DNA of 8,823 nucleotides from Nitrospira lenta (GCA_945906715.1 CAMDRK010000092.1:1-8823), one strand, 5' to 3'; numbered from the stretch's first letter, positions 1 through 6,080 are shown. Numbers and translations: made by a program. The notes: generated from the sequence alone by a model not told the origin.

Positions 1-128
1 TCTGGTGGAACCATGCAATTGACGGGACTGTGACGTTTCATGGGCCAAGTGGCTCTTCCGAATATCCACTGACTCAGTTTGATTCCCTCCGCCATGGTCT
101 GACGGCCGGCATCAACTTCACGTTTTAG
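1..128 (+). CDS. C-terminus of an outer-membrane beta-barrel protein (partial)
   Basis: Reading frame 3 is open from the window edge to a TAG at 126-128 and gives the last 41 residues of a protein; the other two forward frames stop within the first 35 bases. The tail alternates polar and hydrophobic residues and ends LTAGINFTF. A C-terminal Phe on an amphipathic strand is the known recognition signal of BAM-assembled outer-membrane barrels. From this I infer an outer-membrane protein such as a porin or channel, but the family cannot be named from the fragment. The stop codon touches the first base of the repeat D copy. The gene converges with the helicase N-half gene ending at 259. Confidence 0.6.
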   Translation, partial: WWNHAIDGTVTFHGPSGSSEYPLTQFDSLRHGLTAGINFTF

Positions 129-157
129 CAGGATGCTGAAAAAGCCCGCCGACTTTA
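128..157 (+). repeat. Truncated copy of repeat D (left end only)
   Basis: Bases 128-150 are identical to 8435-8457, the left end of the complete 125-bp element near the right edge. Similarity fades after 'gactttt'-like bases near 157, where inverted array A begins. No right-end inverted repeat is found nearby, so this is a remnant, or array A replaced the rest. It lies in the same orientation as the full copy and, like it, directly follows a stop codon. Confidence 0.75.
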
Positions 158-158
158 T

Positions 159-246
159 GAAAGGTTGAGGTTTAGGCTTAGGCTCAGATTGCAAGCGTCC
201 GATCTTCGCTCAACCTTAACCTTAACCTCGACCTTAGCCTTCATGA
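159..246. repeat. Inverted array A, hexamer period, between convergent genes
   Basis: The left arm (about 162-185) is four degenerate hexamers of the form AGGYTN. The right arm (about 211-240) is about five units of the reverse complement (CAACCT, TAACCT, TAACCT, CGACCT, TAGCCT). A roughly 25-base core around 186-210 separates them, and TGA/TCA bases close the outer ends. The arms pair imperfectly but extensively, so either strand can fold into a hairpin. It lies between two genes that converge on it and could act as a bidirectional transcription stop; no T-run is attached. A minus-strand open frame through it gives a low-complexity alternating KVEVKVKV / LSLNLNLS peptide, which is an artefact of the period. 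Confidence 0.75.
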
Positions 247-258
247 TGAGGGTGTAAT

Positions 259-1323
259 TTATCGTCGGCGTCCCGACGGCAACGTTTCGTCTTCGTATTG
301 GAGGAAGAGCCGCTTGGCTTCCGGGTGGAGATGGCTTGGATGGCCGTGTGGAATACCGACGGTCCGGAAGAGCGGGGTGAGTTTGCCGTTTGGATGTAAA
401 TAACCGGCGCGGAGCGGGACAGTGCGTGTACTGTGGCGGACTAAGTGGCAGGGGGTCGGTCTGATCGAGGTGATCCACTCGGCTATGTCGTGTGGATTAC
501 CGATCGAGGCTGAGAGTAAGAGCATACGTGCTTGGCTCGGACAGAAGATGATCGTTTCTTCCCAGACGACGCCCCGCTCCGGATCTGCGATATATTGCGA
601 CTCGTCCAAAATAACCAAGCCTAACGTATCCAGCCGTATATCGATCTCGCCGCCTCCTGCGTCGTAGAGCAGATTCCGCAAGATTTCCGTCGTCATAATC
701 AGCAGGGGCGCTTGTCCATTGTCGCGCCGGTCGCCGGTTAGAATGCCGACTTGGTCTGCGCCGAATATTTTTGAAAACTCCGTATACTTGGTATTCGAGA
801 GAGCCTTCAGAGGCGATGTATAGATGACAGTCCGATTTTCTGAGATCGCGCGGCGAGCCGCTTCAACTGCCACATAGGTTTTCCCGCTTCCGGTTGGGAC
901 GCTTACGACTACGTCACCTTCTCTCAGTTTGGCGATGGCGTCTTCTTGCCAGGCATCCGGGACAAAGGGCTTTGACGGCGGCACTCCCAGTCCCTCCAAC
1001 CAGCTGGAGAGAGTAACGCCTGGCTCATGGGATTCCGGCTCAACAGGCCTGTGCGTGGAGCGACGCTGCGGCGCCGTGGATTTCGGTTTTCTCGCGGTTG
1101 GGGCTTGAGGCATGGGTGGCGCAGGGCGAACCTGTTTCTCACCGATCAACGTCATCAAATCAGACTCAAAACCCGCTCGGTTCTCAGCGGAATGGCGGAG
1201 CAAGACTTCGATCAGGCGGCGTTTGCCGGCTCGGAAATGCCGTTGAACACGCCCGCGCGCAAGCCGGTGCAGAAGCGCGATCGGTTGTTGAGCCAGCAGT
1301 TGTTCGAGTTCTTCAGTTGTCAT
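259..1323 (-). CDS. Ski2/HelY-like DExH helicase, N-terminal half (RecA1 domain) as a separate protein
   Basis: This 354-residue protein holds only the first RecA domain of a superfamily II helicase. After a roughly 100-residue basic, proline-rich N-terminal region come WQEDAI (Q126 region), Walker A PTGSGKT (143-149), motif Ia TSPLKALSNTKY, motif Ib MTTEILRNLLYD, motif II DESQ (240-243) and motif III SAS (271-273). DPERGVVWEE after motif II is typical of the Ski2/Mtr4/HelY group. It stops in the inter-domain linker, so motifs IV-VI are absent; they are encoded upstream by the gene at 1465-3324. DESQ replaces the usual DEVH and SAS the usual SAT. I chose ATG 1323 because codons between it and an upstream GTG at 1404 run through repeat array B and give a low-complexity peptide. 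No convincing Shine-Dalgarno precedes ATG 1323, so the start is less certain. It should bind and hydrolyse ATP but would need the partner half to be a working RNA helicase. Confidence 0.85.
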   Translation of the reverse strand: MTTEELEQLLAQQPIALLHRLARGRVQRHFRAGKRRLIEVLLRHSAENRAGFESDLMTLIGEKQVRPAPPMPQAPTARKPKSTAPQRRSTHRPVEPESHEPGVTLSSWLEGLGVPPSKPFVPDAWQEDAIAKLREGDVVVSVPTGSGKTYVAVEAARRAISENRTVIYTSPLKALSNTKYTEFSKIFGADQVGILTGDRRDNGQAPLLIMTTEILRNLLYDAGGGEIDIRLDTLGLVILDESQYIADPERGVVWEETIIFCPSQARMLLLSASIGNPHDIAEWITSIRPTPCHLVRHSTRTVPLRAGYLHPNGKLTPLFRTVGIPHGHPSHLHPEAKRLFLQYEDETLPSGRRR

Positions 1324-1326
1324 AGT

Positions 1327-1468
1327 TTGAAGGGGTAGAGAGGGGTAGAGAGGGGTAACGGGGTAACGGAATAGCGAGGTAACGGTATAAGAAAAGAGCA
1401 GCACTTACCCCTCTATCCCCATACCCCTGTATCTCTATCCCCCTGTACCCCCATACCCCTCTCTTCAA
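1327..1468. repeat. Inverted array B with G-quadruplex motifs on both strands
   Basis: The outer ends are an inverted TTGAAG (1327-1332) and CTTCAA (1463-1468). The left arm has four GGGG runs on + (1332-1335, 1342-1345, 1352-1355, 1360-1363) with loops of 6, 6 and 4, in units such as GGGGTAGAGA and GGGGTAAC. The right arm has six C-runs (1408-1411, 1417-1420, 1424-1427, 1439-1443, 1448-1452, 1456-1459), which are G-runs on the minus strand and thus in the helicase transcript. The element fills the gap between the two helicase halves. Its right end supplies the TGA stop of the C-half gene, and its left end is 3 bp from ATG 1323. Confidence 0.8.
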
Positions 1469-3324
1469 GGTAATTCCTCCAGCACACCTCTGCGCAGAGC
1501 GGCGATAGCACGCGACGCAGTGTCTGCTAATCCTGGGTGCGTCGCTTTGAGTGTGTGCAGTTGTGATAGGAACTCGAGGGTTCGTGCTAAGAGGCGATAG
1601 ATATCCCCTTCAGCCATGGTGGTGCTTTTGCAGAGGCCAATCCATGTGAGCGTCGGGTCGCCTATCCACCGTTCTGTCACCGCTGCAATATCGGCCCGCA
1701 AGAGCGGGGGATCTTCATGCGGTGAGAGGGCGACAGCTAGTTTGCGGACCTGTCCCAGCAGCGAAGCGAGCCCTGAACTAACGCGTGGGAAGGCGCCGGG
1801 GCGATCATCATCGTGCGCGATACTGGACATCACGGCGGCCAGCGCCGCAGGATCGGCTCCGTTGAAGGCGTCGGCCCTGAGCAATTCCGTGATGAGCAGC
1901 GAGTGGTCGATGCGGATGAGCCTGGCCCATTCGCCGTCTTCGGTCAGATGGGCCGTCGGCGTGAGATAGCCAAATTGTTGGAGAACGTCGATTTTTTCTT
2001 GAAAACGGTGCCAGAGACTTGTGCGCAGAGCCTGGATCGATTTGATGTGTCGATGCTGTTCCTGCCGAAGTTTGGAGGCGAGGGGATAGTCTGCCTGACA
2101 GGCGGACCGCGAAGGACAGGTCGGACAGGCAAAGTCGCCCAGAGTTTGCACGATGGCATCAGGAATCGGTTCATTATCCTTTGGAATCAGGATGGGAAGC
2201 TCCGGCAGCCTGCCAGGCAACTCTTCCAGGTGATGGAGTAATTCTTCGACGCTTTCAGGTGTGCACCAGGGATAGACCGGCGCATCCACGCAATCGAGGA
2301 TACGGTCGGACACTTCGGTCACTGTGGAGGCGGGAGATTCGGTAATACCTCCGCCTTCACGTAGCGCCGTGATCATCGGGCTCTTCTGTCCTTTGCTGCG
2401 ATATTGTCGCAGGACCACACCTCGTCCACGGGCGAAACCCACCACGCGACCGGGGGTGAGAAAATGAAAACGCGCGGCGACTTCCGGTGGCTCATGTCTT
2501 CTGATGGGGGCCCGGTGCGACTTCTGCCGACGCACCTGATCGAAGGTCTGCCATTCTGAGATCCAGTCTGTGCAGACGCGTGGCCCGAACGGTTCCATTT
2601 GAGCGTCCAGATCGTCCAGTTTGCGAGCCAAGACCTCGGCGCGCTGGTTGAGCTGAAACTGCGCGAAGCTTTTGGCGAGAATCGGTTGGATTTGATCCAG
2701 AGGATGCGCTTTTAACAGGTTCAGAACCATTGGATAGCTGATGACGAATTGGCTGTTGATCGCTTCCGGATGCCCGGTGAAGCCTTTGGTCAGCACGTTC
2801 AGATCGATGTAGGGCGAGGGGGTGACGATGGCGAAACCTACCAAGTCTTTTCCTCGGCGCCCAGCACGACCGGCAATCTGCTGCACTTCGCCGATGGTTA
2901 AGTCCATGAAGTCGCGTGACTTGCGAATGCTGGATTGCGTGATGATGACCGTTCGCGCTGGGAAATCGACCCCGGCGGCCAGTGTGGTCGTAGCGAAGAC
3001 AGCATCGAGGCAGCCATGACGCATTAATTCCTCAACGGCGATTTTCCAGGAGGGCAGATGGCCTGCGTGATGGGCGGCCACGCCGATGCGCTGGACGGTC
3101 GGAATGAGCGGGTGTTCCGCGATGCTGGGGTATTGGGCGATCACCTTTTCCAGTACAGCGGCAATCGCCGCTTGGCGAGGCGGTGGGAGGAGGATATGGC
3201 TATGGTCGAATGCCTGCATGGCTTCATCGCACGCACGGCGTGACGTAAGGAACACGATGGCAGGGGTCAAGTGCTTGTCGCGAAGCGCGATGATCAGATC
3301 AACCGGATGAATCGAGGGAGGCAT
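1465..3324 (-). CDS. Ski2/HelY-like helicase, C-terminal half (RecA2 plus DSHCT-like tail) as a separate protein
   Basis: This 619-residue protein begins inside what is normally the middle of a Ski2-like RNA helicase. Motif IV region PAIVFLTSRRACDEA is at 21-35, motif V TTTLAAGVDFPA at 112-123 and motif VI QIAGRAGRRG at 149-158. A helical and beta-barrel-like region follows to about 390, then a Cys cluster CPTCPSRSAC (400-409). The C-terminal region (about 443-600), with FGYLT, LTEDGEWARLIR and EGDIYRLLARTLEFL, resembles the DSHCT domain of Ski2/Mtr4/HelY. Motifs I-III are missing and lie in the next gene (259-1323), so the pair equals one protein of about 970 residues, the usual size. An in-frame TGA at 3331-3333 makes ATG 3324 essentially the only start; AAAGGGA lies 10 nt upstream, inside glgC. 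The first 26 bp overlap the end of glgC, suggesting translational coupling. Probable role: RNA unwinding or turnover together with the N-half. Confidence 0.88.
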   Translation of the reverse strand: MPPSIHPVDLIIALRDKHLTPAIVFLTSRRACDEAMQAFDHSHILLPPPRQAAIAAVLEKVIAQYPSIAEHPLIPTVQRIGVAAHHAGHLPSWKIAVEELMRHGCLDAVFATTTLAAGVDFPARTVIITQSSIRKSRDFMDLTIGEVQQIAGRAGRRGKDLVGFAIVTPSPYIDLNVLTKGFTGHPEAINSQFVISYPMVLNLLKAHPLDQIQPILAKSFAQFQLNQRAEVLARKLDDLDAQMEPFGPRVCTDWISEWQTFDQVRRQKSHRAPIRRHEPPEVAARFHFLTPGRVVGFARGRGVVLRQYRSKGQKSPMITALREGGGITESPASTVTEVSDRILDCVDAPVYPWCTPESVEELLHHLEELPGRLPELPILIPKDNEPIPDAIVQTLGDFACPTCPSRSACQADYPLASKLRQEQHRHIKSIQALRTSLWHRFQEKIDVLQQFGYLTPTAHLTEDGEWARLIRIDHSLLITELLRADAFNGADPAALAAVMSSIAHDDDRPGAFPRVSSGLASLLGQVRKLAVALSPHEDPPLLRADIAAVTERWIGDPTLTWIGLCKSTTMAEGDIYRLLARTLEFLSQLHTLKATHPGLADTASRAIAALRRGVLEELP

Positions 3325-4537
3325 GCAGTTTCATTCCCTTTGCAATCACGACCAAGCCGGATTCGGTGACGGTAAATCGCTGGACGTCGGCCTCTCGGTT
3401 ATATCCGATTTCTGAGTTGGGCGGGATGATGACATCCTTGTCGATGATGGCCCGTCTGACCCGGCTCTGTGCGCCGATGACGACGTTTTCCATGACGATC
3501 GATTCACGCACGTCTGCATGGTCTTGCACGCGAACGTTCGGCGACAGCACAGAGTTTTGCACCCGGCCGCCGGAGACAATGCAGCCGCCGCAGACGATGG
3601 AATCCAGAGCCACGCCCATTCTGCCGCCTTGATAATCTTGCGAAAAGACAAATTTGGCCGGTGGAAATTGCCCTTGATAGGTTCGAATCGGCCAGTACTG
3701 GTCGTAGAGGTTGAAGAGGGGATCCACCGCGACGAGGTCCATGTTCGCCTCCCAGTAGGCGTCCAATGTTCCGATGTCTCGCCAGTACTTCACGTTCTTC
3801 TTATTCGCGTCGACAAATTTGTAGGCGTAGACACGCCGATCGCGGATCATGTTCGGAATGATATTTTTCCCGAAGTCGTGACTTCCGCCTTCCTGGGCGT
3901 CGGCGATCAAGTATTCGCGGAGAATATTGGTGCGAAACATGTAGATGCCCATCGAGGCAAAGGCAAGGGTTGGATCGCCGGGGATCGAGGGTGGGTGAGC
4001 CGGTTTCTCTTCAAAGTTCGTAATCCGGAAATCCTCATTCACGCCGATCACGCCAAATCGATTGGCTTCTTCGATCGGAATATCGATCGCCCCGACCACG
4101 GCATCGGCGCCTTTGGCAATCAGCCAATGAAAGATCTCCATGTAGTTCATCTTGTAGATATGGTCGCCGGCAAGGATGAGCACATAGTCCGGTTGTTCGC
4201 TGTCGAGTAGAAACAGGTTTTGATAGACCGCGTCGGCAGTGCCTTGGTACCATTCTTCACTGATCCGCTGCTGGGGTGGAATCGAGGCGATGTATTCGCC
4301 GAGTTCGGCGTTGAAGACGTTCCAGCCTGTGCGGATGTGACGGTCGAGCGAGTGGGATTTGTACTGGATGAGGACGGCGACTTTTCGAAGCCCGGAGTTC
4401 AGACAATTGCTGAGAGTGAAATCGATAATACGGTATTTCCCGCCAAAAGGGACCGCCGGCTTTGCCCGGTGTTCGGTGAGGGGCTGGAGACGTTCGCCCT
4501 TCCCGCCGGCCAGCACCATAGTGAAGATGTTTTGCAT
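3299..4537 (-). CDS. glgC: Glucose-1-phosphate adenylyltransferase (ADP-glucose pyrophosphorylase)
   Basis: The enzyme makes ADP-glucose and pyrophosphate from ATP and glucose-1-phosphate, the committed and usually allosterically controlled step of bacterial glycogen synthesis in the cytosol. Its 412 residues match the family length. Visible motifs are the nucleotide-binding loop GGKGERLQPLT (11-21), KPAVPFGGKYRIIDF (26-40), WYQGTADAV (96-104), the metal-site region GDHIYKM with D125, the glucose-1-phosphate site FEEKP (175-179), SMGIYMF (195-201) and YWRDIGT (251-257). A left-handed beta-helix-like C-terminal domain follows (about 300-400). I chose ATG 4537 (MQNIFTMVLAGGKG) because the family starts a few residues before the GGKGERL loop; an upstream ATG at 4642 would add 35 unrelated hydrophobic residues. 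No Shine-Dalgarno is seen, but a TACAAT box 8 nt upstream suggests a nearly leaderless mRNA. The 3' end overlaps the helicase C-half gene by 26 bp. Confidence 0.95.
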   Translation of the reverse strand: MQNIFTMVLAGGKGERLQPLTEHRAKPAVPFGGKYRIIDFTLSNCLNSGLRKVAVLIQYKSHSLDRHIRTGWNVFNAELGEYIASIPPQQRISEEWYQGTADAVYQNLFLLDSEQPDYVLILAGDHIYKMNYMEIFHWLIAKGADAVVGAIDIPIEEANRFGVIGVNEDFRITNFEEKPAHPPSIPGDPTLAFASMGIYMFRTNILREYLIADAQEGGSHDFGKNIIPNMIRDRRVYAYKFVDANKKNVKYWRDIGTLDAYWEANMDLVAVDPLFNLYDQYWPIRTYQGQFPPAKFVFSQDYQGGRMGVALDSIVCGGCIVSGGRVQNSVLSPNVRVQDHADVRESIVMENVVIGAQSRVRRAIIDKDVIIPPNSEIGYNREADVQRFTVTESGLVVIAKGMKLHASLDSSG

Positions 4538-4545
4538 TGCGACGA

Positions 4546-4574
4546 ATTGTAGCAGGACGTTGAGGAAATAGAAA
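4546..4574 (-). promoter_or_regulatory. Candidate glgC promoter giving a leaderless transcript
   Basis: On the minus strand the -10 TACAAT (plus 4546-4551) matches the sigma-70 consensus at five of six bases. A weak -35 TTTCTA (plus 4569-4574) lies 17 bp upstream. Only 8 nt separate the -10 from the glgC ATG, so the transcript would start at or next to the start codon, which fits the absence of a Shine-Dalgarno sequence. Confidence 0.35.
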
Positions 4575-4587
4575 GAAAGCAGACTCG

Positions 4588-4616
4588 TTGACATCGCAAG
4601 AATCTCGGATGATACT
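4588..4616 (+). promoter_or_regulatory. Sigma-70-type promoter for the leader ORF and small coiled-coil gene
   Basis: A perfect -35 TTGACA (4588-4593) is followed after exactly 17 bp by GATACT (4611-4616), four of six matches to TATAAT. Transcription would begin near 4623, giving a short leader before the AGGAG at 4631-4635. It is back-to-back with the candidate glgC promoter, so the two may interfere or be co-regulated. Confidence 0.55.
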
Positions 4617-4640
4617 AAGCAGGTCAGTTTAGGAGTATGC

Positions 4641-4670
4641 ATGAGTATTCGAATAAAGGAGCGAGTATGA
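4641..4670 (+). CDS. Nine-codon leader ORF coupled to the next gene
   Basis: ATG 4641 is preceded by AGGAG at 4631-4635 with 5-nt spacing, an ideal ribosome site. It opens a short frame reading MSIRIKERV and stops at TGA 4668-4670. That stop overlaps the ATG of the following gene as ATGA, the classic arrangement for translational coupling or re-initiation. The frame could be chance, but ribosome site, start and overlapping stop all fit. An in-frame alternative, ATG 4637 of the longer frame, is only 1 nt from AGGAG and is unlikely to be used. Confidence 0.4.
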   Translation: MSIRIKERV

Positions 4671-4954
4671 AGCGGGATGTACTGGTCACGTCGCTGGTGA
4701 AACAGAAGGCGGCTCAGAAGCCGGCCGTGGACCGCAGTAAAGATGCCATCTGGCGGCTAGAGCATCTTGAAAGCCAAATGGCGACGTTATCAGAGTTGGT
4801 CCGTGAGCATGCGGAGGATGTTGATCGATTGGTCCGCATTGTGGCCGAAGATCGCGACGTCATTCGGCGACAGTTATTGCGCAAGCATCAAGCGCAAGTC
4901 CGGGTCCGCAAGCATCTTCGTAACTCCAATTCCAAGGTAGGCCTCGATTCCTAA
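4667..4954 (+). CDS. Small charged coiled-coil protein of unknown function
   Basis: This 95-residue protein is not one I recognise. It is very rich in Arg, Lys, Glu and Asp with regularly spaced Leu/Ile/Val. The stretch from about residue 25 to 80 (AIWRLEHLESQMATL, LVREHAEDVDRLVRIV, DVIRRQLL) has a heptad-like pattern suggesting a coiled coil. It ends in a basic region (RKHQAQVRVRKHLR) that might contact nucleic acid, though this is speculation. No signal peptide or membrane segment is seen, so it is probably cytosolic. I chose ATG 4667 because AGGAG (4657-4661) lies 5 nt upstream; a longer frame from 4637 lacks a properly spaced ribosome site. It is transcribed divergently from glgC. Confidence 0.75.
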   Translation: MKRDVLVTSLVKQKAAQKPAVDRSKDAIWRLEHLESQMATLSELVREHAEDVDRLVRIVAEDRDVIRRQLLRKHQAQVRVRKHLRNSNSKVGLDS

Positions 4955-5055
4955 GTCTGGCGATCGCCTGCCGTCGTTTTCTTCTCGCGAGCCCACCCTC
5001 TGCATAGGTCGTTCGTGAAGCCTGGGCGAGACAAGAAAAAATGTGCGTGATAGGC

Positions 5056-5130
5056 GGGATACGAAGTTCGTACCCCTCAGCCGTGAGACCGCTGCTGTTG
5101 TACGAATTCGTGTGTGAGAGCGATACGAAT
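5056..5130 (+). promoter_or_regulatory. Cluster of TACGAA dyads upstream of the HEAT-repeat gene
   Basis: The 199-bp gap 4955-5153 holds three TACGAA copies. The first is a perfect dyad TACGAA-G-TTCGTA (5060-5072), flanked by GGG and CCC to make a near-palindrome at 5056-5076. The second is TACGAATTCGTG (5101-5112) with a perfect 10-bp palindromic core. The third is a half-site TACGAAT (5124-5130). Their starts are 41 and 23 bp apart, roughly four and two helical turns. They may be operators for a dimeric regulator of the gene at 5154. I see no confident sigma-70 promoter in the gap. Confidence 0.4.
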
Positions 5131-5153
5131 CCTAGCAAAGATGGAGAAAGGGG

Positions 5154-5984
5154 ATGACTGTGCAGCAACGACCTTCATATTTCTGGGGATTTGTTCTTTT
5201 GATTGTGTTGTTGGGAATGACTCAGACCCTGTGGGCTAAACCTGGGAGCCTGCCCATAAGACTGGATCCGGCAGATAAAGAATGGGGCATTCCGGTTCAG
5301 GTGCCCTACGAGGCGCCTCCCAAGGGACAGGATCTGCCAGCTGAGTCTGTCCCTCAGAATACGAAACCGTTGACGGCCGTCGAAGTCCAGCGGGCGGAAG
5401 CGCTCTTGCCGTTGCTGGAAGGCGCGCAAGAGTTTTGGGCGATGGGAGAATTCGTGCATCTCGGCGAGCCCTCCGTCCCGGTACTGGTCAAAGGCTTGAC
5501 CATGCCGGGACCGCGCATTCGCTACAACGCCATTGAAACGATTTCGATGTTGAAGGCAGCCTCGGCGGTTCCGGCCCTCGTCGCAGCAGCCAAGGAACCG
5601 AACGAGATCCCGAGGGTACGTGAACATGCCTTGCGAGTGGCCGTTCGATTGGACGGGGCCAAAGCCGTGGATGCAATTGAGGTGATGGCGAAAGATCAGA
5701 ATTCGTCGATTCGGAAGGCGGCTGCGTTCGAATCTCGGTATGTCAGAGAGAAAACCGTGGTACCGGTTCTGATCGGGATGATTGCCGATGCCGAACGTTT
5801 TGTTTCACTCTCAGCGGTGCAGTCGCTCTGGATTTTGACCCGACATGAAACGGAGTTTCACGATTGGGAGACGTCGACCAGCCAAGACCGTCAGGAGTGG
5901 ACGGTCGAGTGGTCGGAATGGTGGAACGGCCAGAAGGATAGCTTCGAACTGTCTGGTCCGAAACGGCCCGCGCGGACTCGCTAG
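5154..5984 (+). CDS. Secreted HEAT-repeat protein
   Basis: This 276-residue protein starts with a probable Sec signal peptide: a short basic start, hydrophobic core FWGFVLLIVLLGM (10-22), and a likely cut after LWA around residue 28. A proline-rich linker runs to about 72. From about 75 to 231 there are repeated amphipathic helix pairs typical of HEAT repeats, such as EPSVPVLVKGL, RYNAIETISMLKAASAVPALVAA, VREHALRVAVRLDG and SIRKAAAFESR. The tail contains EWTVEWSEWW, an aromatic cap seen after HEAT repeats in other bacterial proteins. HEAT repeats form curved protein-binding scaffolds; no catalytic motif is visible. It probably acts in the periplasm as an adaptor. ATG 5154 has GGAG at 5143-5146, 7 nt upstream. 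Specific function is unknown. Confidence 0.8.
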   Translation: MTVQQRPSYFWGFVLLIVLLGMTQTLWAKPGSLPIRLDPADKEWGIPVQVPYEAPPKGQDLPAESVPQNTKPLTAVEVQRAEALLPLLEGAQEFWAMGEFVHLGEPSVPVLVKGLTMPGPRIRYNAIETISMLKAASAVPALVAAAKEPNEIPRVREHALRVAVRLDGAKAVDAIEVMAKDQNSSIRKAAAFESRYVREKTVVPVLIGMIADAERFVSLSAVQSLWILTRHETEFHDWETSTSQDRQEWTVEWSEWWNGQKDSFELSGPKRPARTR

Positions 5985-5991
5985 CCGAGTG

Positions 5992-6054
5992 CGAGGGTTC
6001 GAAGTTCGTGGTTCTGGGTTCAACGCTCCGGAAACCGCGAACTTCGAACCCTCG
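5992..6054. repeat. Inverted array C: 22-bp-stem hairpin after the HEAT-repeat gene
   Basis: CGAGGGTTCGAAGTTCG (5992-6008) is exactly inverted at 6038-6054. One G-U pair and four more pairs extend the stem to 22 bp around a 19-base loop (6014-6032). The left arm is built from 7-base units (GGGTTCG, AAGTTCG, TGGTTCT, GGGTTCA). It lies 7 bp after the HEAT-gene stop and before the def promoter, so it could protect or end the upstream mRNA. There is no following T-run, so a standard intrinsic terminator is not supported. Confidence 0.8.
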
Positions 6055-6080
6055 TCCGCCTTGCGTCGCTGTGCCGCGTC

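Noticed and set aside
155..478. 107-residue minus-strand frame with KVEVKVKV and LSLNLNLS repeats
   Set aside because: Translation of array A plus the antisense start of other sequence; the peptide repeats follow the 6-base DNA period and overlap the helicase N-half gene.
1324..1404. Longer helicase N-half starting at GTG 1404
   Set aside because: The extra 27 residues are translated repeat array B (low-complexity Tyr/Pro/Leu), and ATG 1323 begins ordinary sequence. Kept as an alternative because neither start has a good ribosome site.
1327..1468. Array B as a CRISPR array
   Set aside because: Units are 7-10 bases, degenerate and inverted, with no spacers and no cas genes in the window.
259..3324. 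Helicase halves as a single frameshifted pseudogene
   Set aside because: The halves are in reversed order with a 141-bp repeat between them, so no frameshift or stop correction can join them in the normal order.
4538..4642. Longer glgC starting at ATG 4642
   Set aside because: It adds 35 residues not expected in GlgC, would cover both candidate promoters, and ATG 4537 gives the usual family start.
4959..4968. GGCGATCGCC palindrome after the small coiled-coil gene as a terminator
   Set aside because: Too short to form a hairpin with a usable loop, and the T-rich stretch that follows is interrupted by C and G.
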